DNA of 64,000 nucleotides from Ligustrum vulgare. Its lineage: Eukaryota; Streptophyta; Magnoliopsida; Lamiales; Oleaceae. The stretch is taken from NCBI GenBank assembly GCA_963555705.1, contig OY743176.1, positions 62,260,040-62,324,039 of the forward strand. Direction: 5' to 3'. The notes below the pieces were generated by a model. It made no database searches, had not been told where the DNA came from, and saw only the letters and a program-made list of their open reading frames with translations. Numbering within the stretch: the first letter of the stretch is position 1; every line of letters starts with the position of its first letter. Shown here in pieces: positions 43,470-54,982 of the stretch. The position numbers and the translations under genes are program-made.

Positions 43470-43905
43470 TATATCCTTCAGATAACCATACTCTTAGTAG
43501 ATGAGAGGGTAAATTAAGTGTGACAACCTGTTCTTTTTCTGTAGCGGACATAAGATATTGATCAAACTTTGATGCTTAAACAAATTCTTTAGCTTGTGAT
43601 ATTTGAGAGAAATAAGGTTATGAACCATTTTAAATACTAACTGGCGAGGTTTTGTGTAAGGGAGATATGAATTTATAAGAGGTAAATTTGTGAGTGGGAG
43701 TTTATGAGATTCAGAATGATAAGAAATCTCATAGAGATATTCTATGTTAGAGGCATCAGATTTTCTTAAAGGAAATGGAAGAAGACATTGACAAGGGAAA
43801 AAGATTAGAGCTTTCTGGAGAAGACATAGTTGAAAGGTGTTTTTCCTTAATTTCTTCCAGTACTTAATAACATAAATTATCATGATATGAATAACGTAAC
43901 AATAT
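43470..43905 (-). pseudogene. Endogenous pararetrovirus remnant, 5' part of movement-protein ORF and leader
   Basis: Between the PBS-like site and G2. The minus strand at about 43470-43560 reads EKEQVVTLNLPSHLL and LRVWLSEGY, fitting the region just before the block at 32115 in caulimovirid movement domains. The preceding 350 nt have stops in every frame and are leader or decayed coding. Not functional. Confidence 0.5.
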
Positions 43906-43918
43906 GGCTCTGATACCA
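43906..43918 (-). other. Initiator tRNA-Met primer binding site of the pararetrovirus remnant
   Basis: Minus-strand TGGTATCAGAGCC, complementary to initiator tRNA-Met, the caulimovirid primer, about 350 nt upstream of the movement-protein-like sequence and on the same strand. A copia LTR end would also carry this site; no LTR pair is visible. Confidence 0.55.
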
Positions 43919-44318
43919 AATGGGCGGAGTGACAACAATCACAATATTCTACCCCATACAACACCTTAATAGGCTTAACAAATGACCTGATTTTTGGACT
44001 TGCTGTAAATAACCACAACACTGGTATTACAAGTTTAATACTTCCTCCCTCCCATGAAGATAGACTTGTATTCTTTACAGGAACGGAGCCAGCCCAACTT
44101 GTTGGGCTGGGCCAATCTGAAAAATGACTAGGCCATCTTCATAATTTTTTTTAATTTTTTTTATATTTGGATTCTTGAATGAAGGGTAAATTACACAAAA
44201 TCATACATTTAAATTAAAAATTTTTAAAAACAAATAATTTTAAACTATTTTGTAAAATCAAGTGACCAAACCCAACCCTAACTAATCAACTGCTCTCTTG
44301 TAAACATTATCTCCCAAG

Positions 44319-44320
<2 letters not shown>

Positions 44321-44354
<34 letters not shown>
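44321..44354. repeat. (CT)n microsatellite, followed by CAC repeats
   Basis: 34-base CT run, then CAC/ACC triplets to about 44382. Confidence 0.95.
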
Positions 44355-44357
<3 letters not shown>

Positions 44358-44502
44358 CCATCACCACCACCACCACCACCACCGGAGACACCAACGTCCA
44401 ACGACGCTGCTTCTTATGGTTTCGCAGATTCGTTGATCAATTATTTCTCCTCTCCTTCTCCGCTGAGATTTGCATTTCTGGCATCATTAATGGTTCAATG
44501 TC

Positions 44503-45119
44503 AACTGCAGCACTTCATTTGATGATCCTCCAAAGGCCTTCATCGGCACCAAAAACCTCCAGATTCTCGACATCTCCGACAATGACATACGAATCAAGAG
44601 CTGGGTGACTGCATGTTGCTACGACCAGTTCGGTGCATTGAACCGCAAGACCATGGCAAGCATCGATTTAAAACAATCATCTCCTTACATCTTTTCGGAT
44701 TCCAATAAATTCACAATTGTAGGCTGCAATGCATTGGCATTGATAGCCGGATCAGAAGGTTGGAATTTCACTAGTGGATGTGTGGTTGTTTGCTCGAGTA
44801 GCGAGATTTAATCGAGGGGGAGTGGTCAGGAGTTGGTTGTTGTCAACAGCAAATCCGAAGGGTTTGAAGAAGTTTAAATCTAGCCTAACTACTCTCAATA
44901 GTCACTCAAATATTACGTCGTTTAATCCTTGTGGGTGGATATGTCTTTCTTGGAGATCAAAATAGTTATACCTTCCACAAAACAGACCTTTTGGATCAAA
45001 CCTTTCAAAATAGGACTATTGAAAATGTTCCAGTAGTGATTGATTGGGCAATTGGTAATCAGAATTGCACAGTTGCTCAGCAATCAAACAATTATGCATG
45101 TCGTGGGAATTTTCATTGA
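44503..45119 (+). pseudogene. Wall-associated receptor kinase (WAK) extracellular domain fragment
   Basis: WAKs bind cell-wall pectin through an N-terminal galacturonan-binding domain, followed by EGF repeats and a kinase. Here only that first domain is present: [69 protein letters not shown] in frame 1; NPKGLKKFKSSLTTLNSHSN in a second frame; YVFLGDQNSYTFHK and RTIENVPVVIDWAIG in a third. Two frameshifts (about 44815-44860 and 44935) and a stop at 45117 where the EGF region (CRGN...) should start. No signal peptide, EGF, transmembrane or kinase part. Family residues are well kept, so the break is not ancient. Confidence 0.85.
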
Positions 45120-45169
45120 CAGTAGATTGTGGATTTGTGAATTTGGTTGTGAATTTGTTAGTGCAACAA

Positions 45170-45560
45170 GTGGTGGTGGTGGTTAATTACAATTTAATTA
45201 AAATTACAATTGTAACTAATTACAAATTGAAATAAAGTTACAATTATAATTAATTACAAAACTGAAATAAGGTGGTGGTGGTGGGTTACAAATTAGGTGG
45301 TGATCGATGGTGGTAGTGGTTGTACGTAATTAATTACAAATTGAAATAAAGTTAGAACTGTAATTAATTACAAAATTGAAATAAGTTACTATTGTATTTT
45401 CGAAAGGGGTCCCACGACGACAGTTGTGGCAGTGGTTGATTACAAATTATACTAATGTAATTAATTACAAATTACACTAATGTTTTACTAATTCATAAGT
45501 TACAATTGTAATTAATTACAAATCCTGATTTCTGATTATAAAAAAATACATGATTTTAAA
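45170..45560. repeat. Imperfect TAATTACAAA repeats
   Basis: Repeated TTACAATTGTAATTAATTAC and GGTGGTGG blocks after the WAK fragment. Non-coding. Confidence 0.7.
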
Positions 45561-45691
45561 AATTATTTTGATACTTTTGTAATTAGTTACTAATCACTTG
45601 ATTTAAAAAAAATCATACTTAAATGTGTGTAATTGTGTACTTAACCGTTGAGTGAATCAAAGAATTTTTGTCAAGATATGGCCCAGTAAAG

Positions 45692-45705
45692 CCCCCCCCC
45701 CCCCC
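45692..45705. repeat. Poly-C run (14)
   Basis: Fourteen C residues beside the hAT-like right end; may be length-variable or mis-assembled. Confidence 0.9.
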
Positions 45706-45719
45706 GCGATCCGCCCTTG

Positions 45720-48207
45720 AATTTCCTTATTTGTCCATTCCTATTTGTAAATCATTTTCCTTATTAAAAGTATCTATTTTTTTTAAATATTCTAGTATGC
45801 CTATACTTAATGTACATTGTTATCAACAAATATAAACTAATCATATTTATACCATTGATTAATGTAAAGATATATTAGGAAAACATAAGAAAAAAATATA
45901 TTTCTAACTAGATTAATTACTTTTTCTTAATATCCGTGAAGGAAGAAACAAGTCTAGGAGTGCAAGTACTTCATTGCATAAATTATTTATCGTATACTCA
46001 ATATTTAGCTATTAACATCTAAAAATATTAATTTTAATAATGAAGAAAAAAATAAATGAATGGTAAAAAATGTAAAATAAAGAGCTTATTGGAGTATATA
46101 AGAAATTTAAAGATACTCTCTATTTTACCCATATACTCTTTAAACGTAAAGAATTTGTTGAAAATATTCACCTTTTCAAATATAAATAGTCAAATTTACT
46201 CCATATTTTAAATGTTAATATAACAATTCTCTTAAAACTTAATTTTAATTGTGTTCTCTTTTTTATTCAAAATAAAAAAAAAAAAAAATGGGTGCATCTC
46301 ACTTTGAAAGAGGCTTTTGAAGACGATCTAATGATTTATTAACACAAAAATTGAAATGTATAAAGTTAAAAAAGATTATTTCCCTGTATTGGCTACAAAG
46401 ATGAAAAACATCTTAAATTATCCAACTAATTATCGCGACTGATGCCAAATATAGTTTTCTTTAGTACATCTGTACATGGTCCTAATGGTTAATATATATA
46501 TCAATTAAACAAATTGTTGGAACTTCATCCCAGCACGTTCCAACTTCCAACTACTAAAACATGTTCCCCACATACAGATTCTAACTAAACGGCATCTTCC
46601 GACGAAAACTATTCGTATCGATTCATCATGAAAGCGGCATCGTTCTCAATAGCACCACTACTACTGGAAGCTTCAACGAAGCAAAAAGGGGATCCAGCAG
46701 CGAATGCAACGTGAATGGCAGTTCGGAATTTTTCTCCAGAGAAGAATTTGCAGCTACCACTATCCAGGCATTCTTCAGGGGTCATCTTGTATTGTACTCT
46801 TTGCAATATTTCTGTTCGCAATTTTTTCTTCCTTTTCTCGACTCCCTTTTTGTTATTATGAACTATTTATTGAGTTAAGATTTGACATTTCATCTTAAAA
46901 GATTAATCTTGTTTAGAGGAGTAATCAAAATCTTCTATGTTTGTTAGTGTTTCAATATCTAATATATATATATATCCTTAACATGTCTTGTAAAATGGTA
47001 TCTTGATTGAGCAAATCAATCTTAGATCCAACTTTGCGTTTAAGTTTTAGACACTTTTTTGAACTTATTGTGCTCTAATATCATATCAAGAATCTGTTTG
47101 GTACATACTAAAATCAATATTTTAATCTAAGTCAAAGTCAACAATCAATCTCAATTATATATTTCATGGGACTCAAAGCTTTTTAACTACACATTTCAAA
47201 ACTTTTATCAAAATTTACTAAAATTCTAATTCTAATCTCCACCAAATAGGGACTAAATATTATATTTTAAGAAGTCAACATTGTTAAAAGAAGTAGTCCA
47301 TACTTAATTAATGTTTTCAGATGAGACTTACCCTTAACATCTCTGTCTTTGTGGTAGGCAAGACGAGCATTTCGAGCACTGAAAAGCCTTATAAAGCTAC
47401 AAGCACTTGTTCGAGGGATGTGTGTTCGAAGACAAGCACATATAGCTTTGCACTGCATGCATGCACTTGCTCGCCTGCAGATCACCATTCGAGCTCGCCA
47501 GCTTCTTTGCGACTAATGAATGGATCTATTTTTCTTCTACTACTAATTTCCCTTATTTTTTATTTTATTTTTTTTTCGAAATTATGTTTTATATATCTTC
47601 AAATGAAAAAAAAAAAAAAAAAAAAAAATTGTCTTGATTGCTTGATAGAGTTGTAAAGAAAAAGTTCTTTTTCAACTTAACATTAAGATAGGCCGTGTCC
47701 GACTAATTTAATTTATTCTTGATTCCTATATTAAATTAAATTCTCACTTGTTTGAATCAAATGCATCTCAAATTCACATATACCAGTGCTTAGAGGTCAA
47801 CAATATCAAGAATGTGAAACGGACAACAATAAAAACTTTCAACACGAACACCGCCCCCAACCTTATTCAAGGCTCATGGACTAATATATTTACATTTTTA
47901 AGAAAGAAATATGTAACCATTATTTATATATATAAATTTATTGCATAGGATATTCCTCCATCATATGGAACAAGTAATTAAATAAATCATATGAAGTAGA
48001 TAATTGAAAAAAGAGGTAGTAACAATAATATTGTTTTGTTTTTTTGATGAACTTCATATGATGAACTTTGAAGAATATCTATACGTGCGAACTTCATAAT
48101 ATGAAAGCTAATCTGACTTGTTTGAGGCCTTTTTTTCCCAACAAAACAACCTAAACGTTGGGGGGGGGGAACTTTTAGCACGATGGCATGGAGGAAGACT
48201 TGACACC
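45720..48207. other. Intergenic DNA between the hAT-like element and the Tat element
   Basis: AT-rich. Contains a possible short exon (46609-46860, minus), a poly-A run at 47606-47628 and a poly-G run at 48160. Nothing else recognised. Confidence 0.4.
46609..46860 (-). CDS. Hypothetical short coding sequence, unrecognised
   Basis: Minus-strand open frame of about 80 codons with protein-like composition (KKKLRTEILQRVQYK, TPEECLDSGSCKFFSGEKF, FCFVEASSSS) ending at a stop at 46609. No ATG at its upstream end apart from KMTPEE. Could be a last exon of a lost gene. No domain recognised and no partner exon found. Confidence 0.22.
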   Translation of the reverse strand, partial: HNNKKGVEKRKKKLRTEILQRVQYKMTPEECLDSGSCKFFSGEKFRTAIHVAFAAGSPFCFVEASSSSGAIENDAAFMMNRYE

Positions 48208-48887
48208 TGTTGACCACAAAATCTGATAGGACCTTGGATCAACACGTCTCAACTCCTCCCTCTTAAATACGTGGATCTACTGCGCACTAAGACAAACAAT
48301 CAGCTTGCAAAGGGGGCCGAGGTGACTCCCATTTGCATTTCGATGCCTAAGTCAATACTCATCTCAAGTAAATATAAATTGGGTGCGAGAAATATAAGTG
48401 TGTAAAAGAGAGAAAAATGAGTGAAATTTTATATATTGAGTTTCTAACCCTTTACTTGAAGGCAAGCGTGTTCTATTTATAGATGGAGTTATTGTCTTAG
48501 ATGGTGACACGTGTCGGGCTTTACACGTGTCTACCCTCTAGCCCCGGGAGAGGTTAACCAATTGCTTGGATGTAATCATTGCTACTTGCGGTAGGAGAGG
48601 GGCACCCATCGTATCCTTCATAAAGGCGTTGTCTTATCAAGTCACAGTCTATGGGATTGTCACGTCTCTCTCACACTTCCTCTAGTCCCATCACTAATCC
48701 GAGGAGCCACATCGGAACATATCGGCTCAGCAAAACCAGTTCGGCCAGGGAGGCTTCAGACAATATTTCACCTTGGCAATTTGGTAACCTGTAAGGCCCT
48801 AGGTTCTATTCATACCTGACGTCCATTGGATCTGTCGTGGGCCCCTACAAGTGACTTGTTGGGCTCATTTTGAGCACGGTCGCAACA
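48208..48887 (-). repeat. Tat element 3' LTR
   Basis: 680 bp, plus-strand TGTTGACC...CGCAACA (perfect TGTTG/CAACA ends). TATA box on the minus strand at 48474-48481. PPT-like TTTTAGGGACTAA directly precedes it on the minus strand (48888-48900). Confidence 0.75.
48506..48530 (-). promoter_or_regulatory. Paired G-boxes upstream of the Tat LTR TATA box
   Basis: GACACGTGTC (48506-48515) and ACACGTGT (48523-48530), each with a CACGTG core, 25-50 nt upstream of the TATA box. G-boxes bind bZIP and bHLH factors in light and abscisic-acid responses. Confidence 0.6.
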
Positions 48888-49781
48888 TTAGTCCCTAAAA
48901 TTCGAGGTAGTCATTTATGGGCGAATCGAATTTGTCACAAATCGGGCGCTATGATTTTGTTTGGGAATTTCGCATCGAATAAGCAATCGTCTAACCGTGG
49001 ATTGGCATGAAATTGTCAATTTAACATCATTTTTATAACCTCTGTTGCTTCCTAATTAATCCGAAGTTGGTTGCATATGAACCACCTTGCAATACTCCGG
49101 AACTGCGAGGTGTTCAGTAATTTAATGCGTTGCGCAAGCTCGTGGTAATAGGGACTTTTATGCTTATTCCCCCTCTAAGACGAATGTTGGAGGACGCCAG
49201 CATGCTTTGTAGGTGGCACATTCATGACAAAGAAATGATTAGCATTTGTTTCCAAGAAATGCTGGGGGGCGCTTTACTGCGCGTGAAGCACACTTTAGCG
49301 GTTGAATGGTTTCTTCCTTTTCAAATTCCCAAACGGTTGGCGCTTTAACTTACCTTTCTACCAAGGCACGTGTATTGTCCAAATCAACCATGTGGTTCAA
49401 AGATCGAGGGCTTGAGTCAACTGGGTTCCCTACAAAGCCTTCTTCACCCCAGGACTTTCTCTTTTATGCATTTCTGAAGTTTTCTTAAGACCTTTTGCTG
49501 TGAAAGTTATTTCCTCACTCTTTTCACACGAGCCTCTTCGTGACACTTGAGAGCTTCAACTTTACAAGCCATTCTAATCAACCAAAATCTCCCATTGGCA
49601 CATCTCTCATTTTAGCATTGGACTTCAGATGTTTATTCCTTTCAGGTAAATTCCCTTTCCATTGCGTGCATAAAGCTTTTTGATTATCAACTATTGAGTA
49701 CTTGTTTGAAAATTCCTTTTTTTTTTTTTTTTTTTTTTGCATTTTTGTTCTTCTCTGAGTAACTTTGGATTTTTGAGAAAA
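48888..49781. other. Tat element non-coding region between PPT and antisense ORF
   Basis: No convincing coding. Ends with a poly-T run (49722-49738) just before the antisense ORF. Confidence 0.5.
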
Positions 49782-51412
49782 ATGGAAAGAGTTGAGGGGA
49801 ATGGGTTCACAGAAGTTAATGGCAATGGTAATTCCTATCAGAGGTTTCTGCCCTTTGTCCTTGTCGATTTTTAGCTCTCGCCTTTTTAGGGAGCAGATTA
49901 GGAAGAGGAATATGAAATGCAGTAGTATAATTTATTTGGATGATTCTGACAGTGAAGAAGAAAAGAACCAAACCTACATGGCTCACTTATCTTCTGACGA
50001 GGAGGCTTCGCCGCGAGAACTTCGAAGTAAGCGTGATAGAGACCTGAGGAGAGAAGGGACGACAGGCTCCTCATCCTGTCCGCAAGATCTTGGTTTAGGT
50101 GCAAGGCTCCCATTTAGGGCGCATAGAGAGGAATTAGGGTTATCCGAAGAGGAGATAGCCCAAGTTGAAAGCTGGGTTGACTACATAAATAAAGTGTCAA
50201 GGTACCATGTGGATCCTGATCCAAACCTGGAGTCATGGGAAAGTAGTGAAATAGCATCGAAGATCCGGGGTATTGATTTGGTACATGGCCCTTCAAGGTT
50301 CAAGATATAGAAGGGGTTCGACTGGTACACCCCACACCCTCTTTCCGACCTTGCAGTCCTCCGCTAGGCCATGTGGCGATCTGCTTTGATGCTTAGTCGT
50401 GTGGGATGAGGGTTCCTCTGCATCCTTTCTTTAGGGCACTACTTAGGAGCTACAACTTATACCCTTATCAATTAGCTCCGAACTTCTGGACATAAGCTGT
50501 CGGCACTTGGTTGGTGTGGCAAGAGGTCAACCCAAACTACCCTATCTCCTTGCATATAATCCACACCTTATATATTTTGAAGAAATCCGTCAGGAGGGAT
50601 AAGGACGTGAGGTCGGATGTGAAGGACTGGTACTATTTATCTCCCAGGAGCTCTTACCCCCATCATCAATGGATATCCTACCTCTATAAAAAAATTGGAG
50701 GAACCAGTGGTTTTGGGTCGCGGGGGAGTGGCAATCTCACCTGTAGACCCTGCTCCAGAGATCACCGTTTCCCGAACTCTTTCCTCTCCGCATGAGTCTC
50801 ACTTTGTTTCACCTTTTCAAATGTGGGCTCATACCTTATATTTCATGTGTTCCGCTCATTACATCTAACGTGTTTTCTTGCTCTGTTTGTTTTCCCATGG
50901 TCAACTTTCGTCTGCCTTCTTTCTGAGGTGGATATATCAACGATGAGGCAGCTGTTTTCCTTCCGAGGCACTTTCCAAAAAGTCATCCAGCAGAACAAGC
51001 TCTTCGTCAAACACGGTCTTATGAGAGCTATGAGTAAGTTGAGTCCCTCACCTTGGTTGTTATTTCTATTTTAGCATTCCAGGTCTAATTTTCATTCCTC
51101 TGCTGTCAGATTCCAAAGATTTTCCTAAAATTCCCTTGAAGGGGTTGATGTCAAAGAAGAATCCTCCTACCCTCCGCCAAGGGAGCGAAGTGGAAAGAAA
51201 GCAGAAGTCGGTGCTTGCTAACCTTCAAGTGGAGGCTGCTAAAGAGGTATCCGAGGCATCTACTGCTTGACTTGAAGGTCCTCTTTTGGCACTTTTGCGA
51301 CCCCCACTTTACTGCCAATCGGCCCACATCAGCCAGAACTTGGGGAAGGGGTTGACCCTACGAAGGCCCATGCTACTGGAAAGGGGAAAAGGTCTGACCA
51401 AGGTGGGGGTCA

Positions 51413-51709
51413 TGTAGCGTACCCGGTCCTCAAGGGCTGTCGACCATCTACTCATAGTCTAATGATAATAGGGATTCCATGAAGTTTGTACTTAACCCGT
51501 AGGTACAAGGTTCGAATCCCTGGGGAAGCAAAAATCCACTTCCTGAAAACGAGACTGCCAGCCCTTGAGGAGCAGGACAACCAAGGAGGAGTGGAAAGAC
51601 CATGAATAGACGGCCGGAAACCCTTGAGGACTGGGTACGTTACAAAAAAGGTGGAAAGACCATGAGTAGACGGCCGACAGCCTTTGAGGACTGGGTACGC
51701 TACAAAAAA
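51413..51709 (+). mobile_element. Small inverted-terminus element X with tRNA-like B box
   Basis: Starts TGTAGCGTACCCGGTCCTCA and ends with the complement TGAGGACTGGGTACGCTACA then AAAAAAGG. The last 60 bp are tandemly duplicated. Holds GGTTCGAATCCC (about 51508), a pol III B box, with an A-box-like TAGTCTAATGATAATAGG 55 nt before it. No ORF. Either a SINE-like or a TRIM-like element. Confidence 0.5.
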
Positions 51710-51720
51710 GGCGCCTTTTT

Positions 51721-51874
51721 TGTAACGACCCGGCTCCCTTGCTAGGCTCTTTTCTGAGTCGTACTCATGGTCTTTCCACTCCCCCTGACTCCCTCCCTGG
51801 GACCTTCTCCAGAAGTTGATTTTTTCCTTCCGTAGGATTCGAACCATGTACCTAGGGGGAGCCGGGTCGTTACA
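51721..51874 (-). mobile_element. Small inverted-terminus element Y, related to X, opposite orientation
   Basis: 154 bp; minus strand starts TGTAACGACCCGGCTCCC and ends GGGAGCCGGGTCGTTACA then AAAAAAGG. Shares with X the B box (GGTTCGAATCC), GGAGTGGAAAGACCATGA and a GGAAG...AAAATC...ACTTC stretch, but the termini differ, so it is a separate subfamily. X and Y meet tail to tail in a perfect 24-bp palindrome (51701-51724). Confidence 0.5.
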
Positions 51875-54595
51875 GGTTAGAAGGGAGAAGGGATAAAAAA
51901 ATGCCCTACTCAGGTATTTCCCCTCTGAAGATACTTCTGAACCGGTGTTCGAGGACGAGCCCGCCCCTTTAAAAAGGTAGAAGAGAGGTAAGGATAGCAG
52001 TTCTGCTCCCCCACCACTGGAAGTGCAAGAGCTGGAGGATGAGCTTTTGTGTCAATACTTGATGTAGGTTATGACGTGTCCCCTGCTTCGACTGAGGAGC
52101 TTAAGTGGATTAAGGTCAGTGTCCTTCCCAAGGATGTCACCTTTGATCCTAGCCTGCATGACTCTCCCAACTCTCCGCCTGCCAGAGCTACTTTGGCTAT
52201 GGAGCAATTCTGGACCGAGGGTTGGTCCGCCTTTTCCTCTAACGCCCCTTCTGCCTAGAAACTTCTTGTTGTCAAGGCCATGAATTCCAGGGCTTTGGCT
52301 CTTATAGACAAGGTGAAATCCTCTGTGATGGAAGCGTAGTGTGATAAGAAGGATGCGGAGACCGCCCTTCATCACACGGACAATATGCTGAAGGAAATTA
52401 ATGATCTTAAGGATCAATTATCCATATCTCGCAAATACTCCTCGGATGATAGAGCTCTTTTAAAGCACCTTCAGGAGGACAAAGAAAAGTTAAGGCATGA
52501 TCTTCATGCCTCTGAGGCTAACGTGGCGACTTTATGAAAGAAGCACGATGATTTCAACGACGTGCAATCTATCACTGCTAAAGCTCTAGCAGAGGCCAAC
52601 TCTGTAAAGGGTAAGCTAGTGGCCGAGGTAGCAGAAATTACTGCTAAACTAGAAGGGGAGGTGGAGGTTCGAAAGAGGGCAGAGGAAGATTATGCTTCGT
52701 TAGAATGACATATAGAGTCTTCGGTTAAGGAGGCCCTGGAGCGGACTATATCAGCTAAGGTGGAAGAAGTTGTGGGGACCAGGGTATCTGAGGCAGTCCA
52801 GCGTTTCAAAGACACCTTTGAAGAGGATCCGGAATATGAGGCTATGCAAAGGGTTTTTGGAAATATCGGCACCAGAATGGCCCTGGGGGATGTAAAGGAA
52901 GCTTTCTGTAGCGCCCCGAGTTCTAAATACCCGGTTTATCACGTCATTTTCTGATCTAAATTTTTTAAAATAATATTCTAGAGGAAATTTTTTTAAATTT
53001 TTTGGTAACATTAAATATACGGTAATGATCGATGAAATTCGAAAACATTTATGAAATAATTCAAATTAACGAATCGAGCCGTTAATAATACAAAAAATTA
53101 GGCAATGCCATAATTTCTCAAATAATTGAAAATCTCAAAAATAGCCAAAGTTTAGAAATATGGATCATCAAAATAAGATTCTCAATTATTTAACGACTAT
53201 TGCCACTGTCATCCATCATTGGCCACCTTCTCCGAAATCTGCAAATATTGTTAAAAATAGACATGAGCATTTCATAGAAATACTCAGTAGATTCATCGCC
53301 AATTAATTAATCCACATTATAATTGAACACATAAATGCATGCTCTTTAGAAATCATAGGGTGTGGGTTGCTCTTCTCGTGCGTTAAAGCACATGGCTTAT
53401 CTTTGAAAATCATAGGCTCTTTAAAATCATTGGGTATGAGTTGCTCTTTCTTCTCGTGCACATAAGGCACATAAGTTATGCATATCATCATTATTTATCT
53501 TGCAAGGCATTCTCTTCTTTCTTTCTCATGCATAAAAGCATATAAGTTACGACAAACATAACAACATAAATATTTCATAAGAAATATATTCTCATCTCAT
53601 TTCATGAAATAAATTTCACATAAATCACGTAACATACACATTTACATGCAATCATAATTTAAATCAATTAATAGGGGCGAGTCTACCTTAAACTTGACGA
53701 GTGGAAAGTTGAGCGGGAACGACTTCAATTCTTTAATTCTCCGTACGCTTCGTCTAGCCAATTAGAAAATAAGTTAAATTAGTCTTTTGAAATTTATAAT
53801 TTAAAAATGATAATTTACAATTTAGGGACTGAAATTGATAATTTGAAAGTTGATGGACTAAAATGAACATTTTCCAAACTTGAGGGACTAAAATGTAAAT
53901 TTTCAAAAGTTGGGTTGGAGCTCAAAACGAATATTAAATTGTGGGGATTGAGATAAGTAATTTTAAAAATGAAAGGCTTCTAAAAATCATTTAAAAACTT
54001 AAGGGCTGGAATTATAAGTTTTAAAACATAGGGACTGATTTAAATCATTTTGCAAAATTTGGGGACCAAAGTGCAATTTTCGAAAATTAAAATCTTAAAA
54101 CCTAATTCTACTCCCTCCTTCCCCAAATTCAGGCAGAGAGAAGCGAGAGAACAGAGAGAGCGAAGTGCGCTGCTTCGCGCCCTGTCCGCCGGTGATTCAC
54201 CGGCGAAACGCCGGCGCAGAGAGGCGGCGAGCTGCGGTCAAGATGGATTCAAGTCCTTTGGGATTTTGGTGCATTTTGGGTGCGAAAATGGATGCAAAAC
54301 CGAGGCTCGTATCGAGATTTTTGGAGTGAAATCTCTAGTGAACCTCCGGTCGAAGCAGCGACGGTCGATGGTGAGTAGTTTAGGTAAGTTATGTTTGGGT
54401 TTTGGGTTTGATTTTGGGTTTGGGCAGTGATGGTTCGTGGTTGGTGGTGGGTTCGAAAGGGGTTGGGACAATGATGTGGTGGTGTTGGTTGAGGCGGTGA
54501 TGGTGGTTTGATAATGGTGGCTGGCCGGTTATGGTGGCAGTGAAGTGGTTGTGGTGTCTGCGTGTGGTGGCGACGACGGTTGTGGTTGTGGTTTG

Positions 54596-54969
54596 TGTTG
54601 GAATAATATGTCCAAGTCCAATTAGTTGGGCCGGACTTGGGTTGGCCCAAGTCCACAATCTTTAACCTAACTAGGTTTAGGTTATTCCTATAAACAAGCT
54701 CTCTATTGTAGAGAGATAAAAGAAGAGACAAGTTATTTTTCTTGATTGCTAGCACAATAATCCAGATAGTGACTTGCTGTGTGGATCACCATCAGAGGCC
54801 GGACGATTGGACGGCTGTAGAAAGGATTTATACTACAACAACGTCAGATTTTAGCGATTCATAAAAAGGTATAATCTCTATCACAAACTTCATCGTAGTG
54901 CAAGGTTGATCCGGGTTATGGTTTCGAATCCTTTAATTCCGCTGTGCATGTTTATTTCGAAACCTTACA
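54596..54969 (+). repeat. Copia-2 5' LTR
   Basis: 374 bp TGTTGG...CCTTACA. TATAAAC near 54689; U3 has an inverted GACTTGGG / CCCAAGTC pair. Confidence 0.93.
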
Positions 54970-54970
54970 G

Positions 54971-54982
54971 TGGTATCAGAGC
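54971..54982 (+). other. Copia-2 primer binding site (initiator tRNA-Met)
   Basis: TGGTATCAGAGC one base after the LTR. Confidence 0.92.

Larger units (their letters stand above)
44078..45719. mobile_element. hAT-like element carrying a captured gene fragment
   Basis: Left end CAGGAACGGAGCCAGCCC and right end (reverse strand) CAAGGGCGGATCGCGGG are related to each other and to the CAGGGGCGGA termini of plant hAT elements. Both arms also share CTGGGCCA followed by ATCT. Between them lies a WAK fragment but no transposase. An 8-bp target duplication is not clear (ATTCTTTA versus AATTTCCT). The surroundings (44040-44077, CTTCCTCCCTCCCATGAAGA) look like a Stowaway-type end into which it inserted. 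Confidence 0.45.
49782..52906 (+). pseudogene. Antisense extra ORF of the Tat element (putative gypsy-type transposon protein), N-terminal and central part
   Basis: Antisense to pol. Pieces in shifting frames: an acidic N-terminus (IIYLDDSDSEEE, about 49930), RVPLHPFFRALLRSY and WLVWQEVNPNYPISLH (50410-50550), DVRSDVKDWYYLSPR (50610-50655), matching the family annotated in plants as Transposase_28 / putative gypsy-type transposon, then a coiled coil (NDLKDQLSISRKYSSDDRAL, EAVQRFKDTFEEDPEYEAM) at 52260-52900. Many stops and frameshifts plus insertions at 51413-51874 and 52907. Function unknown in the family; it is not a transposase. The end of the ORF is at 63151-63290. Confidence 0.7.

Noticed and set aside
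32116..43474. 5-bp target duplication of G2
   Set aside because: TATAT and TATCC match at only three positions; I do not call it a duplication.
44503..45119. Functional WAK gene
   Set aside because: Two frameshifts, early stop, no signal peptide, EGF or kinase part.
47321..47656. 111-codon plus-strand open frame
   Set aside because: No domain, ends in a poly-A-derived Lys run; composition not coding-like.
51430..51530. tRNA gene (B box GGTTCGAATCCC)
   Set aside because: No cloverleaf with acceptor stem; the box belongs to a repeated element (X) with a related copy Y.
54249..54755. Long minus-strand open frame rich in His, Thr and Pro
   Set aside because: It is the complement of a GGT/GTG-rich tract of solo LTR B and crosses the Copia-2 LTR boundary.
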